A stretch of 64,000 nt of DNA. Origin: Salinimonas profundi. Lineage in GTDB: Bacteria; Pseudomonadota; Gammaproteobacteria; Enterobacterales; Alteromonadaceae. The stretch's first letter is position 1. Every line of letters begins with the position of its first letter. The translations under genes were made by a program, and so were the position numbers. The notes under the pieces are model-generated. The model was not told where the DNA came from. It searched no databases and saw only the letters and a program-made list of their open reading frames with translations. The stretch spans positions 862,372 through 926,371 of the forward strand of contig NZ_JABBXD010000001.1 of assembly GCF_014750655.1 (NCBI RefSeq), written 5' to 3'. Positions 47,208 to 56,890 of the stretch are shown here, piece by piece.

Positions 47208-47959
47208 CAAACTAAATCAACACACTTTAATTGTGCTGACTAAAAAGCTGGCAACTGGCAGAACAGCTCGCAAATAAAATCCGCAAGGACTTTCCCATTT
47301 TGATGGAAAATACTGTTAGGTAGCTTAAAAGAGAGGCCTGATATCAGTGGGATACTATCAGGCCTGCCAAAAAGGAAGTTTACAGTACGCTCAGCTTTAG
47401 TGAGCGCGTAACATACCCTGTCAAATTGTAAAACGCCGTATCCGGACATGATGAAAGCGCGTCAAGAAAAGTGCGAGAGCAAAACAGCTGGTGCGCCGGC
47501 ATAGTCATATTCGCCGCTTCATTGCCTCACGATAATGCTCACTCCTTCTGAAAATCGGTTTATACCAGTTTGACGTCGCACCTGTGATACCAAGTTATGT
47601 TAACCGCGATTTCTGTGGCTCCGGCCCAACTTTTTAGTCGGGTACCCAACATTATAAATGTGGCTTTGGTTTGGTAGATTTATAGGATAGCCACTATCAG
47701 CAACACGATTTGTTTGCCGGCAGCCGGGATCATCCCTGTCTGGTCAAGAGGCTCGATAGTATCAGTGCACGATACAGCCAACATACACTGCAATTCAACA
47801 GCCGGGGCATAGAACAAAAGTTCGATATAAAGCGCGAGTTTCTGTCAAAGCGTGCGACGACCAGGTGGCGCAATATACTGCGGGTTGTCTGTTGAAGACT
47901 ATATGGAGTTTGTGGGTCCGCTATGTACGTAATTCGGACATTGACACCAGTAGACAAAG
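47208..47959. other. Gene-poor spacer of 0.75 kb
   Basis: No supported gene. The small ORFs at 47240-47449 (minus) and 47710-47895 (plus) have no ribosome site and no family resemblance. No transposase remnant or terminal repeat was seen. It lies at the left border of a more AT-rich segment (47.96-51.2 kb) and may be the scar of past insertion. Confidence 0.45.
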
Positions 47960-48589
47960 CTAATCCCCCAAAAGACCAGCTTTGCTATTCACAATAGCCA
48001 TTACAGCTAATAGCAAGAATAGCGCACCACAACACTGATTAAAAATTCGCCCATTGTCCAAAAGTAGCGTTTTAACCCTATAAGCTAATCTCGCCACGCT
48101 AAACTCTACGGCGAACTCGATGCAAAGAAAGCTCACTGTTATCACCAGAAACTGCGGAATAAATGCCTCGTCTGGGTTTATAAACTGAGCTAAAAATGCA
48201 GTAAAAAATAGCAAGACTTTCGGGTTAGACAATGCTGCCAAATAGCCTTGTTTAAATAGGTCTTTAGGCAAAGTAGAAACCAATGTTGTTTGCTCTATGC
48301 TACTTGAAGACGCGAAAAACAAATTGAAACCTAACCATGCGAGGTATAATGCGCCCAGCCATTGAAGACCAATCATTAGTTCAGGATTGGTCTCTAGTAG
48401 CGTGCCTAATCCGAGCATTGCTATCGTGATCAATATGAAGAAGCCACTAATACCTCCACATATCGTCCAAATTGTTTTTTTCCAACCAAATCGTGCACCA
48501 TGGCTCAGTGCCAGTAGTGAATTAGGGTCTGGAACACAAGCAAGCCCTAAAGCAGATAAAGCAAATACACACCAAATTTCAAACGTCAT
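47960..48589 (-). CDS. LysE/RhtB-family amino acid exporter
   Basis: 209 residues, six hydrophobic segments. The family start motif VPDPNSLLALSHGARFGWK (usually PGPN) and the mid-protein SNPKVLLFFTAFLAQF are clear. These carriers export amino acids or homoserine-lactone-like molecules. The gene is divergent from a GlxA-type regulator, which probably controls it. Its base composition is visibly more AT-rich than that of the core genes. Confidence 0.92.
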   Translation of the reverse strand: MTFEIWCVFALSALGLACVPDPNSLLALSHGARFGWKKTIWTICGGISGFFILITIAMLGLGTLLETNPELMIGLQWLGALYLAWLGFNLFFASSSSIEQTTLVSTLPKDLFKQGYLAALSNPKVLLFFTAFLAQFINPDEAFIPQFLVITVSFLCIEFAVEFSVARLAYRVKTLLLDNGRIFNQCCGALFLLLAVMAIVNSKAGLLGD

Positions 48590-48662
48590 AACTCACCAAA
48601 TAATTGAGAAACTGAATTGGGACAGTATCTCTCAGCTTTAACATTATTTGTGGTATTATCTG

Positions 48663-48677
48663 GTCGTAAAATACGAC
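48663..48677. promoter_or_regulatory. Palindrome in the exporter-regulator spacer
   Basis: GTCGTA-AAA-TACGAC, perfect 6+3+6, 26 bp before the regulator start and 74 bp from the exporter start. It is a candidate operator for the GlxA-type regulator or part of its promoter. Inference from position only. Confidence 0.45.
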
Positions 48678-48702
48678 TATTTAGACAAAGGATGCGCGAC
48701 GA

Positions 48703-49656
48703 ATGAATGGTGATAATGGTGTCCGCTTTCTATTGATACCTCTAAATAGTTTTAACATGCTGCCGTTTGGTGGCTTCTTGGATAAACTTCGTTTTTCAGC
48801 AGATGAAGCCGATAACAGTCAACAGCGGTATTGTTCATGGAAAATTTTATCTCACACCAAGGGATTAGTTTTTTCTAGTAGTGGTATCCCAATAAATGTA
48901 GACCTCGAACCTAGTGAGGTGCAGCTCGGGAATTTTGACTATGTGGTGTTCTTTGGTAGTCGCACTGCGATTGAATCACAGCAACAGGCAGCTTGTTACC
49001 GCTCTTTTATTCGGACCGTTGCCGCCAAAAGAATACCAATAGTAAGCATCGATAATGCTTGCTTTACCCTTGCAGAGTTGGGGCTACTAGATCGTCATCA
49101 AGTCGTGGTTCATTGGCGACATCACAGTGAATTCAAAGCGACTTATCCGAAAGTAGTCGTAAGAGATGAACAGCTTTATCATTTTGATCGCAAGCTGATC
49201 AGTTGTACTGGTGGAAGCGCAGCTATCGATCTTGCAGTGGCAATTTTGCAAAACCATGTTGGTCAGACGAGAGCAGAAAAAGGCTTAGCGGATATGCTGG
49301 TTGATGAAAATCGCAGTATGCAACACCGCCTGAAATCGTCAGAGCAAGGACTATACAGGAATCGTCATATGGATAGAGCGGTTTCTTTGATGCAAGAAAA
49401 CTTAGAACAGACAATAACCGTAGAACAGGTTGCTTCGCTCATTGGCATTAGTCGACGTCAATTGGACCGCTTATTTCAGCAAAAGCTCGGTGTTTCCGCG
49501 CGTCATTATTGGCAAGAGTTACGATTACAACATGTCTACTGGCGATTGACCCATTCTGGCCATGACCTTGCGCAACTCGCAGATGAAGTTGGTGTCAGGG
49601 ATACCAGTTATTTGTGTAAAATATTTAAAAAAAGATTTGGAATGACGCCAGGGTAA
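48703..49656 (+). CDS. GlxA-family AraC-type transcriptional regulator
   Basis: 317 residues. N-terminal DJ-1/PfpI-like domain (about 8-190): YVVFFGSRTAIESQQQ, then SIDNACFTLAELGLLD, where the usual Cys of the nucleophile elbow is present in the NACFTLA stretch. The C-terminal AraC/XylS double helix-turn-helix (about 220-317) includes TVEQVASLIGISRRQLDRLF and LAQLADEVGVRDTSYLCKIF. Such proteins activate catabolic genes for nitrogen compounds. The divergent LysE-type exporter gene is the likely target. AAAGGA lies upstream of ATG 48703. Confidence 0.92.
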   Translation: MNGDNGVRFLLIPLNSFNMLPFGGFLDKLRFSADEADNSQQRYCSWKILSHTKGLVFSSSGIPINVDLEPSEVQLGNFDYVVFFGSRTAIESQQQAACYRSFIRTVAAKRIPIVSIDNACFTLAELGLLDRHQVVVHWRHHSEFKATYPKVVVRDEQLYHFDRKLISCTGGSAAIDLAVAILQNHVGQTRAEKGLADMLVDENRSMQHRLKSSEQGLYRNRHMDRAVSLMQENLEQTITVEQVASLIGISRRQLDRLFQQKLGVSARHYWQELRLQHVYWRLTHSGHDLAQLADEVGVRDTSYLCKIFKKRFGMTPG

Positions 49657-49978
49657 TGCCGCCGCGACCCGATATAGTGATGACTATGTGTGTCTAGCGA
49701 GCGACCTTTCACCATCCAATTTCTGACTCATTATAAAAATTGGGGCAAGTACATTTTTCTGAAAGTATTATGAGCATAAGCTCTAAATGATTTTTGGGCA
49801 GAAACAAGTTATACCTGAGTGGCCGAAATTGGCACTAATCAGCAGTCTATATTCAACCATCGAACGTCCGCTTCTTTGTCTAAAACAGACTATCATGAAT
49901 GTATTCGCAAACGGCCCTTTGTTGCCCTAAACGCACAACCTAAAAGTTATCTCATTGTGAGCAAAGAGACTCATAGGT
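49657..49978. other. Spacer of 0.32 kb between convergent genes
   Basis: No ORF or strong terminator hairpin was found between the regulator gene and the convergent esterase gene. The stretch is AT-rich. Nothing else can be said. Confidence 0.5.
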
Positions 49979-51148
49979 CTACTCTTTATTCGCTTTAATC
50001 TTTTCTTCAAGATTTTTTAATCGGGTTTTAAACGCATTGTTTTCAACATTTTCTTTATAGCTTAATTCAAGAGCCTGCTTTCTCATTTCGAGCGCTTTAT
50101 TCAAAGCTCCCTTTGCTTCATAACCATCAGCCAGGCTGTCATAAGCGTCCGATTTGTTCGGATAGTTTGCAATGTTGCTCTTAAAAATAGAAATAGCAGT
50201 GTCGTACTGCTCATTATGGAGTGCACTATAGCCTGCATGATTATAAGCTCGGTAGCTCGGCTTGGCGGTGAACGCATATTCGTTGGAAAGGTTCTCGTAA
50301 TATTTGTCTATCGCAGTCAGTCCTCCCTCGACAACATCCTGCGTGGGCCTTAACGATGCTAATTGCTTTTGGTACGCGATGCTCATTCCTGCCAGGGCTG
50401 TCGTATTGTGCCCTTCCGATGTATCGAGGTCGGTATCGAACGTTAAGCCTTTTCGCTGATTGTTTTCAAGCAACTCAGAATAGCGCTCAAATCCACTTAG
50501 CATCTGTCCACCCTCATTACCCATGTTGATGTACAGGTACTTGTTTAATTTATCGGTGCGGCTGAAGAATTTTTCAGCGTCGCTGAAAATGACTTCATCG
50601 TGCCACCACAAGCTGGGGCTGAAGGAAAAATAGGCCTGGAACAGTTCTGGTCTGGATTGCAGGGCATAAACGGATAATAGTCCACCTAACGAATGACCGG
50701 AGAGTATGGCGTAACCATTAGTCCGGTAGTGCGATTTAATATAAGGCTTCAGCTCGGTCCCCAGGAAGGTGATAAAGTTGTCTGCTCCGCCTGATATTCC
50801 CCAATCGTTATAGCTTTCATCATAAGTGGGCGTAAAATCTCTGGTTCGGTGAGTATTGTTGATAGCGACAATAATCATCTCAGGTGCCATCCCTGACTGA
50901 TTCAACAGGTCAAGAGTACCTGCGGCGTGTGCGAAATTTCCTTGGCCATCCAATAAGTACAAAACCGGATAAGATTTATTAGTATAACGATTATAATTAT
51001 TAGGCAAACGGACCATCAACTCTCTGGTCTCATTTAGCACCTCAGAATCAATCGCAATAATGTTCGCCTTGCCCCGGACTTTGGCGCTGGCTTGCATAGA
51101 CATGCAAAGAACCATACATAAAAAAACTAACACCACTTTATTGTACAT
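49979..51148 (-). CDS. Secreted esterase (esterase D/IroE-like alpha/beta hydrolase) with TPR tail
   Basis: 389 residues. Signal peptide to about residue 22 (MSMQASA). Alpha/beta-hydrolase of the PF00756 type: YPVLYLLDGQGNF, IIVAINNTHRTRDFTPTY, nucleophile elbow ILSGHSLGGLL, and a His in TSEGHNTTAL. Residues about 300-389 hold two or three TPR-like helices (YNHAGYSALHNEQYDTAIS, SDAYDSLADGYEAKGALNKA). Relatives hydrolyse ferric siderophore esters or acyl sugars; the tail may bind a protein partner. No iron-uptake gene or Fur box is seen. The gene is AT-rich in comparison with most neighbours. Confidence 0.88.
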   Translation of the reverse strand: MYNKVVLVFLCMVLCMSMQASAKVRGKANIIAIDSEVLNETRELMVRLPNNYNRYTNKSYPVLYLLDGQGNFAHAAGTLDLLNQSGMAPEMIIVAINNTHRTRDFTPTYDESYNDWGISGGADNFITFLGTELKPYIKSHYRTNGYAILSGHSLGGLLSVYALQSRPELFQAYFSFSPSLWWHDEVIFSDAEKFFSRTDKLNKYLYINMGNEGGQMLSGFERYSELLENNQRKGLTFDTDLDTSEGHNTTALAGMSIAYQKQLASLRPTQDVVEGGLTAIDKYYENLSNEYAFTAKPSYRAYNHAGYSALHNEQYDTAISIFKSNIANYPNKSDAYDSLADGYEAKGALNKALEMRKQALELSYKENVENNAFKTRLKNLEEKIKANKE

Positions 51149-51369
51149 TAAAAATTCCTTTTTATTGTGAGCCCAAATATTATGGTTGTAGTGAAGCTCA
51201 CATCCTGAGTATCAGTAACTTAAACTGACAGAAAATTTTTTTGTGTCAAACCTAGTTGCTAGCTATAAAGCCTCGTTTCAATAAAATTGAGGATAGCCAT
51301 CTAGGCACTATTTAGTGATAACTATACGTTTTAGTGCGACAAATCATAAACTGGATGTCCCACTTACTC

Positions 51370-52272
51370 TTATTTCACCCGCGTCAGTCCGGCCTTGCCT
51401 TTTGTCGTGTCTCTTCGTGGTTCATTTCCAAAATAGGACTTAACCAGCTTGCGTTTGCTCCGGCTGATTGGCAGTCGCTCACCATTTGACATTTCACACC
51501 AGGCCTGGCTACCTGAAATATGCACACTAACAACGTGTTTTTTATGCACCCAGTGAGAGCGATGTATTAGTACACCGTCATCATCCAATGCTTCTGCTAT
51601 CTGATTGAGCGCGCCCAGTATGAGTGCCTTTCCGTCTGTCATCTTTACGTTTACATAATGCAGCTCAGAGCTTATCGAAACAATGTCTTTACTCAACGCC
51701 TCGGGAAGCCTTTCATAGAAGTCGTTTCTTAGTTTTTCCCGCACATCGACCTGCTTTGCCGTTGATGGAGGCTGCTCAGGGGGCGGCGGATCATCGGAAT
51801 CAGTGGGTAGCTTATAGGTGACGTTCAAAAGTAAGGGAATGTTAATCAAGAACCAAATCGTAATCAGACCAGGGGCAATCTCCAGAAATTCAGACACAAC
51901 ATGAAACGCTGGGCCTTGCTGCTCAAGCATATCAAGCCAGCCATCAGGCTCATCTTTCAGGCCCGGAAACCAGTAATCAATGGATGCAAAAACGGGGGCG
52001 ACGAGAACGGCCCCAACAATCCCTGAAATAAATAACGACACAGATACAGGAAGCCGCTTGTGGGCTATATGACTGACTAAAAAGCTGGCAAACATCAGCC
52101 CAAGCAGTGCGGTAGTAATCTGAAGCGCCCAAAACATCAGCCGCTCAAAAAATCCAAGAGCAGCAGAGGATTCAGGCTCCATCAATGTGAATAGTAATGT
52201 CAGTCCCGTCGCAGTCAGCACAAAACCACTTTTCACAGGCGCTCTGCCTAATACCGTATCACTCACTAACAC
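51370..52272 (-). CDS. Membrane-bound LytTR-type DNA-binding regulator
   Basis: 300 residues from GTG 52272, preceded by GGGGAG at 7 nt. Four membrane segments in the first 155 residues, a Pro-rich linker (PPPPEQPPS), then a LytTR DNA-binding domain (about 185-280): DIVSISSELHYVNVKMTDG, LIHRSHWVHKKHV, NGERLPISRSKRKLV. Signals sensed in the membrane would act on DNA by the same protein, without a response-regulator receiver domain. It is divergent from the MipA gene over a 306-bp spacer, the natural target. Confidence 0.88.
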   Translation of the reverse strand: MLVSDTVLGRAPVKSGFVLTATGLTLLFTLMEPESSAALGFFERLMFWALQITTALLGLMFASFLVSHIAHKRLPVSVSLFISGIVGAVLVAPVFASIDYWFPGLKDEPDGWLDMLEQQGPAFHVVSEFLEIAPGLITIWFLINIPLLLNVTYKLPTDSDDPPPPEQPPSTAKQVDVREKLRNDFYERLPEALSKDIVSISSELHYVNVKMTDGKALILGALNQIAEALDDDGVLIHRSHWVHKKHVVSVHISGSQAWCEMSNGERLPISRSKRKLVKSYFGNEPRRDTTKGKAGLTRVK

Positions 52273-52578
52273 GCGAAAACTCCCCAGTTCGGCTCATCGC
52301 CATTTATACAACAAACACATTGAAACTTATTCATTTATTGTACGAATTGCCGCTTTTTTTCATGAGCTGCAGATGATTAAACGGCGATGTTTACGTACCG
52401 TTCATGCAGATTATCGACAGCCTCTACAATTTTGATAGTCAGCGCGCTTCCATACCTGTAGTTTTTCGTATTGTTAAGTGATGTTCATGAATGCTTTAGA
52501 AGCGATAGCAAACCGTTGGTCTATGCTTAACGCTATCGAGAGCTATTATTATGTTAATAACGCAGGAGTCATTGCAAC
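52273..52578. promoter_or_regulatory. Spacer between the LytTR and MipA genes
   Basis: 306 bp holding the promoters of both divergent genes. A TATTATTATG-like box near 52543-52553 lies just before the MipA ribosome site CAGGAG (52562-52567). No clear pair of LytTR direct repeats was found by eye. Confidence 0.4.
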
Positions 52579-53406
52579 ATGAGAAAGGCGTTCGCTATTT
52601 CACTTCTCTGTATTTCCAGCTGTCTCACTGTTCAGTCAGCATTCGCACAGAACAGTGAAGCCGCACTGGTGCCGTTACCGTCCCTGGACGACTTTACCAA
52701 GGGGCAGAATGGGTTTAGCTTCGGGCTTGGTTTAGGTGTTGAATATGAAACGGCATACGAAGGCTCTGATGAGTTCGGGCTGGAATTACAACCTGCCGGT
52801 GCCATACAGTGGCGAAACGACAACCATATTTACTACTTCGCAGGTGAAGCACTTGGCTGGCGCGGACGGGTAAGCGATAACTGGTTACTTGAAGGAGCGC
52901 TGGGCTTTGATGAAGGCCGGGAAGAAGGCGATTCCGATGATGGTCATCTGGATGGCCTGGGCGATCAGGATGAAAGTTTTGAGCTGGTTCTTCAGGCGCG
53001 CCGTGCTTTTACTTCTGACTGGCGCTATTGGCTGGTCGGCCGGATTGTCACCGGAGGCGATGGCAATCTTGGCCTTTTTGGCGTAGGTCGTCGCTTTGGA
53101 GATCAAGTCGATGGTACCGGTCACGAAGTGAACCTGGTCGCCGTATTTCACGACAGTGAATATGCTAACAAAGGGTTTGGTATAAATGCTACCCAGGCTC
53201 AGGCATCGGGTTTACCGGAGACGACTGTAGACAGTGGATTACGTTCGTTCGGCATTGATTATAGCTTCCGACATTATTTAACCGATAACTGGCAGTTATA
53301 CGGCGAAGCGCTCTTTGAATATTACAGCAGTGACGTTCGCGATAGCCCGATTGCCCGAAGTGATTATGAGACCGAAGTGGGGGTTGGTGTTATTTATATA
53401 TTCTAA
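52579..53406 (+). CDS. MipA/OmpV-family outer membrane protein
   Basis: 275 residues. Signal peptide to SAFA (residue 23). The mature chain has amphipathic beta strands with aromatic girdles (FSFGLGLGVEYETAYEGSDEF, YWLVGRIVTGGDG) and ends in the canonical outer-membrane signature GVGVIYIF. MipA in E. coli is a scaffold for murein synthase and hydrolase; OmpV-like relatives respond to osmolarity or antimicrobial agents. The membrane LytTR gene on the other side of the spacer may regulate it. Confidence 0.92.
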   Translation: MRKAFAISLLCISSCLTVQSAFAQNSEAALVPLPSLDDFTKGQNGFSFGLGLGVEYETAYEGSDEFGLELQPAGAIQWRNDNHIYYFAGEALGWRGRVSDNWLLEGALGFDEGREEGDSDDGHLDGLGDQDESFELVLQARRAFTSDWRYWLVGRIVTGGDGNLGLFGVGRRFGDQVDGTGHEVNLVAVFHDSEYANKGFGINATQAQASGLPETTVDSGLRSFGIDYSFRHYLTDNWQLYGEALFEYYSSDVRDSPIARSDYETEVGVGVIYIF

Positions 53407-53624
53407 TCTTGACTGATACGGTGTAAGCAGCGCCTTCGTAAATGAGGGCGCTGGCAAACCCGTTCGGGCGTAGCGTTGTGTCACTTGCGGACATTGACCG
53501 TGAGGCAACCGGTGCACCGTTAATCCACAGATCCAGATGCGCTTTCATCCGCTTTCTTGTGCCCTGATGCTCATCGGTTTTTTTCTTTGCCGTTCTGGCA
53601 ACTCAACAACAGACTGACCATCCC

Positions 53625-54665
53625 TTAAAATTGCGTCACCACCGTTACGCCAGGTGAACTTGTCTGGTCCATTGATGTTAACGCTGAGATCGATTCTTCA
53701 AGGGAAATAGAGCGGCCCAGAAGTTTTTCCGGAGCGAGCGTACCCGACAGAATCATGTTGAGCATTGCATCATACCGATGCGCTTGCATGCCGTGACTAC
53801 CGAGTATCATAAGTTCATTTGCAACCACCTTATCCATAGGAATAGGCGGCGTAGATTGATCCGCTAGTAACAGCCCTACCTGGATATGCCGCCCCAGGCG
53901 CCGGAGTGATTTGACCGAATTAACGGCTGTAACCGGATGACCCAGTGCATCGAGTGAAACGTGTGCACCGCCTTTTGTCAGTTCGAGAATTGCCTCAACG
54001 ACGTCTTCCACCTGATTCGCATTGATTGTTGCGGCAGCGCCAAATTTGTCGGCTAATTTCAGCGCTTCATCAGATAGGTCGATTGCGATAACGCGCGCGC
54101 CTAACGCGGCGGCAATCATAATGGCAGAAAGACCAACACCACCACAGCCGTGAACGGCAACCCACTGCCCAGCCGACACGGCCCCCTGATCAACCACGGC
54201 ATGGAATGATGTAGCGAACCGGCACCCCAGACTGGCTGCCGTAGAATAGGCCATCTCTTCAGGTAGCGCGATCAAGTTTGCATCCGCATGATCAATGGCA
54301 ACAAACTCGGCGAATGACCCCCAGTGTGTAAATCCTGGTTGCGTCTGATTTGAGCAAACCTGCTGATTACCAGAGGCGCAATCGCTACACCTGCCACAGG
54401 CGCTGATAAAAGGCGAAGTGACGCGGTCACCAACTTTGAAACCACGTACATTTTTGCCAGTAGCTTCAACGATACCCGCAAATTCGTGCCCCGGAACATG
54501 TGGTAGTACGATATCCGGATCATGTCCCATCCAGGCATGCCAGTCACTGCGACAAACACCTGTTGCTTTAACCTTGATGACAACGCCATCGGGATGAGGC
54601 GCAGGATCATTAACCTGCATGAGCTTCGGTGACTCTCCGAATTTTTCAAATACCACAGCTTTCAT
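53625..54665 (-). CDS. Zinc-dependent alcohol dehydrogenase
   Basis: 346 residues. MDR-type: catalytic zinc ligands in [10 protein letters not shown] and PGHEFAGIV, structural zinc cysteines in [15 protein letters not shown], cofactor site [20 protein letters not shown] with IDLS, suggesting NAD. Two catalytic ligands and all four structural cysteines are kept. Substrate is unknown, but the [13 protein letters not shown] pattern is usual for aliphatic or benzyl alcohol enzymes. AGAGGTGG precedes ATG 54665. The Lrp-type gene is divergent over 142 bp. Confidence 0.94.
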   Translation of the reverse strand: MKAVVFEKFGESPKLMQVNDPAPHPDGVVIKVKATGVCRSDWHAWMGHDPDIVLPHVPGHEFAGIVEATGKNVRGFKVGDRVTSPFISACGRCSDCASGNQQVCSNQTQPGFTHWGSFAEFVAIDHADANLIALPEEMAYSTAASLGCRFATSFHAVVDQGAVSAGQWVAVHGCGGVGLSAIMIAAALGARVIAIDLSDEALKLADKFGAAATINANQVEDVVEAILELTKGGAHVSLDALGHPVTAVNSVKSLRRLGRHIQVGLLLADQSTPPIPMDKVVANELMILGSHGMQAHRYDAMLNMILSGTLAPEKLLGRSISLEESISALTSMDQTSSPGVTVVTQF

Positions 54666-54807
54666 TGATTTCCACCTCTCAGTACCATTGATTGAGTCAT
54701 CTCAGTTTACCTATATGGTGTGAAATTACTTTTCCATTAACTGTTATTTATTACGCAGTCGTGTAAACATCTTTCTTTATAAACACCCAATACGAAGGAT
54801 TCTTTAA

Positions 54808-55272
54808 GTGGAGCAGCTTGATAGCAAAGATATAGCGATTTTAAAGCGTCTGCAGTCAGATGGTCGATTGTCCAACGCCAAAATTGCAGCCGAACTTTCA
54901 ATCAGCGAAGCGGCGTGCTGGAGGCGAACGAAAAGTCTGGAACAAAAGGGCTATATACACGGGTACCAGGCAAATCTTGATCGCCGCAAGCTGGGATATG
55001 GCGTTGTTGCCTTCGTACAACTGACATATGTTGATCATGATACTGAGACCACAGCGCATTTTGAGCGGGTTATCAAAGAGTCTGAGCAGGTGTTGTCCTG
55101 TCATAATACGACCGGCGATGCCGACTTTTTATTACAGATCGTAGCCAAAGATCTTGATGAGTACAGCCGGTTTGTCGAAGAGGTGTTGAGAAAGTTAAAA
55201 GGTGTATCGACGATTAGCTCAAGCTTGTCGTTAAGAGAAATAACCTCATCTACCCGGCTGCCGCTTCGGTGA
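54808..55272 (+). CDS. Lrp/AsnC-family transcriptional regulator
   Basis: 154 residues from GTG 54808, with AAGGA upstream. Helix-turn-helix LDSKDIAILKRLQSDGRLSN...IAAELSISEAACWRRTKSLE, then the RAM ligand-binding domain (FVQLTYVDHDTET to VSTISSSLSLREI). These regulators respond to amino acids or their breakdown products as octamers. The divergent alcohol dehydrogenase is the obvious target. Confidence 0.94.
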   Translation: MEQLDSKDIAILKRLQSDGRLSNAKIAAELSISEAACWRRTKSLEQKGYIHGYQANLDRRKLGYGVVAFVQLTYVDHDTETTAHFERVIKESEQVLSCHNTTGDADFLLQIVAKDLDEYSRFVEEVLRKLKGVSTISSSLSLREITSSTRLPLR

Positions 55273-55424
55273 ACCAAATGACATTTTATCTTTATTTGCC
55301 GCTGAAAACAGACCGTTGCCTCGGCCATGAGCCATGCACCCGTTGTAACCTTTACTGTAGATAACGAGCCATGCCAAGGGAAAGAATAAAGAAAAATCTC
55401 GAATTGGGGCCTTTCCCCCCCCCC

Positions 55425-55434
55425 ACGATTGCGA
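55425..55434. repeat. Homopolymer tract of ten C
   Basis: A run of ten C in the spacer downstream of both the Lrp-type gene and the convergent secreted protein gene. Such runs are prone to slip during replication. As it is outside genes and ends, its effect is unclear. Confidence 0.9.
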
Positions 55435-55513
55435 GTGAGTCAATTTAAGACACCACAAGCGGCAGGTTTTGGCACCTGCGCACGCGTAAATGTCCGTGCG
55501 CAAGTAACAAGTA

Positions 55514-56074
55514 TTACTGCTTGGTAATAACGGCTTTACCTTCTAACGCGACCGGCACCATGATATGGGCATAAGGCGTGTCTGCCCACATCACATAGGG
55601 GCCGCCTTCATTAGGGTCAGTGGTAATGCCCTTTAACAGCGCTTTTGGAACAATAATCATAAGGTGCGGCCCTGTTTCTACATAGTCTTCCGCCTGTTTA
55701 TGATTAGGGTGATGTGGCGAGGAATTACTGACGCCCGACCCTGTCGGTTCACCCTGCAACATGTAGGAGATGCCGATTTTGTCAGCAACAAAGTCAGACT
55801 GGCTACCAACAGCAGTCATCATTTCCATCCATGTTTCATCATTACACATCGGGGCCTTGTCACCCTCCAGTGTATCTGGTAAACACGTCCATCCATTGGT
55901 CCCTTCTTGTAAAATCGTGCCGTCGCCGTCCATCACAGTCGCCTGCGCACTGACAGAATCAGGGGCCGCTGATAATGCGCGCGCTATTTTGGCTTGCTTG
56001 GATTCTTCGGCCATTCCCACAGCGCTCAGAGGGGCTATCGCCATTAAGAGTAAAAGTCTTAAGCGGATATTCAT
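55514..56074 (-). CDS. Secreted protein of unknown function
   Basis: 186 residues with a signal peptide (cleavage near VGMA). Mature part begins EESKQAKIARALSAAPDSVS, with a TVMDGDGTILQEGTNGWTCLPD strand pattern, two Cys (WTCLPD and APMCNDE) that may form a disulfide, several Met, and HHPNHKQ with four His nearby, a possible metal site. I have seen proteins like this in many bacteria without a known role; I give no family name. It stands alone: 242 nt from the Lrp gene and in front of an 0.8-kb empty stretch. Confidence 0.78.
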   Translation of the reverse strand: MNIRLRLLLLMAIAPLSAVGMAEESKQAKIARALSAAPDSVSAQATVMDGDGTILQEGTNGWTCLPDTLEGDKAPMCNDETWMEMMTAVGSQSDFVADKIGISYMLQGEPTGSGVSNSSPHHPNHKQAEDYVETGPHLMIIVPKALLKGITTDPNEGGPYVMWADTPYAHIMVPVALEGKAVITKQ

Positions 56075-56890
56075 TTTTGGTTCCTCCCAGAATGGTGACT
56101 CTATTTACCAACTCGTACCAGAATGGCAAACTTCCCTGCGCTGCACGCAATAAAGTCTGTTATTTGCCGGAAAAGTCCAGCCTTAAAAGTATCGTACATT
56201 TTTTGTACAATACAATGTTTACTGGAATTATTGCCACTAAACGAAAGCTATACTCACTGCTGCCCCCCCCCGTTCGCATCCTCTCCCTTCCAACCACGCA
56301 CAGATAAGATCAGACATATTTGTGTCTGTCAGATTCCTAATATAATTGCCTGTATAAATCGTGCGGCATGCTATTGAACCCTGTGACACGTCCTCAATGT
56401 GCAAAGTAGCCAGATCAGCCCCCTCCGATATAACCGCGAGCGTTGAGATCGGCTTCTTGTTTATGGCGAGGCGTGTCATCGTTTTGGGTCACCTTTCGCT
56501 CATTAAGAACTTTCGCGTCAACCGTCTATTGAGTGCCGGTAGCCCCAATTCAGGTAGATGTTGATTACATCAATCTGCATTATCGTTCACCCGCCTGCTT
56601 AGCGAGCGCTTTAGCGTATGATTTTCGAGCGTTAAGCTGTACTGCGCTGATACTGATTTCGTAACACGAGGTTTTAAGATCCACCTCGTTCAACAGTTAA
56701 GTTTCATTAACCGGAAGCGGATTGCCTCGGAAAATGAATAGGATCTACATCGTTTTTTACTGACGCTTTAGTAAAGTTGAAGTGTGCCGACCGATTTACC
56801 GCTGTGCTTTGCATTTTTGGATTATGAAATCGTTCAATATATTTAAAAATATCCGCTTTGATTTCTATCATTACCCGGCGCTACCGATAG
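56075..56890. other. Gene-poor spacer of 0.82 kb
   Basis: No supported gene between the secreted-protein gene and the glucan synthase stop. The ORFs of 60-84 codons here have no ribosome site and overlap each other in several frames. The promoter of the secreted-protein gene must lie at the left end. A C-run is present at 56263-56271. Confidence 0.5.
56263..56271. repeat. Homopolymer tract of nine C
   Basis: Nine C in a row about 190 bp upstream of the secreted-protein start at 56074. With the ten-C run at 55425 it brackets that gene. At this distance it could lie upstream of the promoter, where length changes may alter expression. Confidence 0.9.

Noticed and set aside
47208..47959. Possible transposon remnant in the spacer
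   Set aside because: No transposase-like reading frame, terminal inverted repeats or target duplication could be found by eye.
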